A DNA stretch of 64,000 bases, from NCBI GenBank assembly GCA_012523975.1, contig JAAYSF010000065.1, forward strand, positions 62,001-126,000. Reading direction: 5' to 3'. The notes beneath the pieces were generated by a model. That model was not told the DNA's origin. It did no database searches and was given only the letters and a program-made list of their open reading frames with translations. Shown here piece after piece: positions 63,480-64,000 of this stretch. Numbering within the stretch: position 1 is the first letter of the stretch; every line of letters begins with the position of its first letter. The stretch comes from Veillonellaceae bacterium (GTDB lineage Bacteria; Bacillota; Negativicutes; JAAYSF01). The translations under genes were made by a program, and so were the position numbers.

Positions 63480-64000
63480 ATGAACAATGAAACTTTACTG
63501 ACTACCCGTCAAAAACAAATTTTGAATTTTATTAAAGAGACACTTCATGCCAAGGGATATCCCCCATCCGTACGCGAAATTGGACTGGCTGTTGGATTGA
63601 GTTCAAGTTCAACTGTACATAACCACTTAATAAAGCTAGCTGAGATGGGCTATATCCGCCGGGACCCAACAAAGCCTAGAGCGATTGAAATTCTTGATGA
63701 AAAAGCGTGGCGACAAAAAAGACTTACTTCCATTCCTCTGGTTGGACGTGTTACAGCTGGTCAACCCATCCTTGCTGTTGAAAATATTGAAGAAGTCTAT
63801 CCCATGCCCGCAGAACTTGTAGGAAATGACGAAAATGTTTTTATGTTGTCTGTGACAGGTGATAGCATGATAAATGCCGGAATCCTAGATGGCGATTTCG
63901 TCATAGTGCGCGAGCAGCATTCTGCAAATAATGGGGACATCATTGTGGCCTTGCTCGAGCAAGAAGAGGCAACTGTCAAACGGTTTTTTAAAGAGAAAAG
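63480..64000 (+). CDS. lexA: LexA repressor (3' end outside window)
   Basis: ATG 63480 follows GGGGTGA. The N-terminal winged helix has [21 protein letters not shown]. The autocleavage Ala-Gly is in GRVTAGQP, the catalytic Ser in GDSM and the Lys in EATVKRF. The frame is open to the right edge, about 30 residues short of the usual ~205. It represses SOS genes until RecA filament stimulates cleavage. It is divergent from the c-di-AMP-regulated 3D gene. Confidence 0.97.
   Translation, partial: MNNETLLTTRQKQILNFIKETLHAKGYPPSVREIGLAVGLSSSSTVHNHLIKLAEMGYIRRDPTKPRAIEILDEKAWRQKRLTSIPLVGRVTAGQPILAVENIEEVYPMPAELVGNDENVFMLSVTGDSMINAGILDGDFVIVREQHSANNGDIIVALLEQEEATVKRFFKEK

Overview
The window reads as chromosomal DNA of an anaerobic, endospore-forming member of the Firmicutes, most likely a Negativicute of the Sporomusa/Pelosinus type. 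This is an inference from gene content, not a species identification. The evidence is AT-rich coding DNA with strong GGAGG ribosome binding sites and many GTG/TTG starts, two CotF-type spore coat genes, a ferredoxin-dependent 2-oxoacid oxidoreductase, a Dcu C4-dicarboxylate carrier with its sensor, RemA, c-di-AMP signalling, and a phosphatidylethanolamine pathway (PssA/Psd). I found no rRNA, tRNA, CRISPR array or insertion sequence.

Left part (1-29 kb, nearly all plus strand): the 3' part of a Ca2+-type P-ATPase, dapF, then a housekeeping run yicC-remA-gmk-rpoZ-coaBC and metK, the last under a SAM-I riboswitch. A small metal-binding-fold protein follows, then priA-def-fmt-DUF116-rsmB-rlmN. 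A strong promoter at 15753 starts a cell-envelope signalling operon: fhaA-like, fhaB-like, PP2C phosphatase, ftsW/rodA, class B PBP, PASTA kinase, rsgA, rpe. An FMN riboswitch then controls ribD-ribE-ribBA-ribH, followed by a YfcE phosphodiesterase and Hsp33.

Middle part (29-42.6 kb): rpmB on the minus strand, a DUF1858 protein, recG, small hypotheticals, a TVP38/DedA-type membrane protein, a DcuS-DcuR-DcuA/B C4-dicarboxylate module, a tautomerase, a lone tyrosine recombinase next to a dif-like inverted repeat, two CotF-type coat genes behind a sigma-E-like promoter, a patatin phospholipase and a GAF-GGDEF diguanylate cyclase. This is the most accessory-looking stretch.

Right part (42.7-63 kb, mostly minus strand): korDABC, PduL and an ASCH-domain protein; a tight SAM by-product salvage operon mtnP-mtnA-SAH hydrolase-class II aldolase-MTA/SAH deaminase; surE; queD-queE; a membrane glycosyltransferase; psd-pssA; a TagA/WecG transferase; a class A PBP with a lipobox; a divergent polysaccharide deacetylase; guaB; and a 3D-domain wall protein behind a ydaO-type c-di-AMP riboswitch. 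The window ends inside lexA, which has a LexA box over its own -35.

Most interesting points: the salvage operon lacks the classical Mtn enzymes and pairs a SAH deaminase with a hydrolase carrying Lys where the adenine-binding Glu normally sits, suggesting an S-inosylhomocysteine route plus a DHAP-type shunt. The FMN aptamer has an exact 16-nt hairpin inserted in one conserved loop. The ribD leader holds a second switch-like pairing that could cover the ribosome binding site. An 11-bp perfect hairpin holds the ribosome binding site of a CxxC-less HMA protein in its loop. A dif-like site sits just before the lone recombinase.
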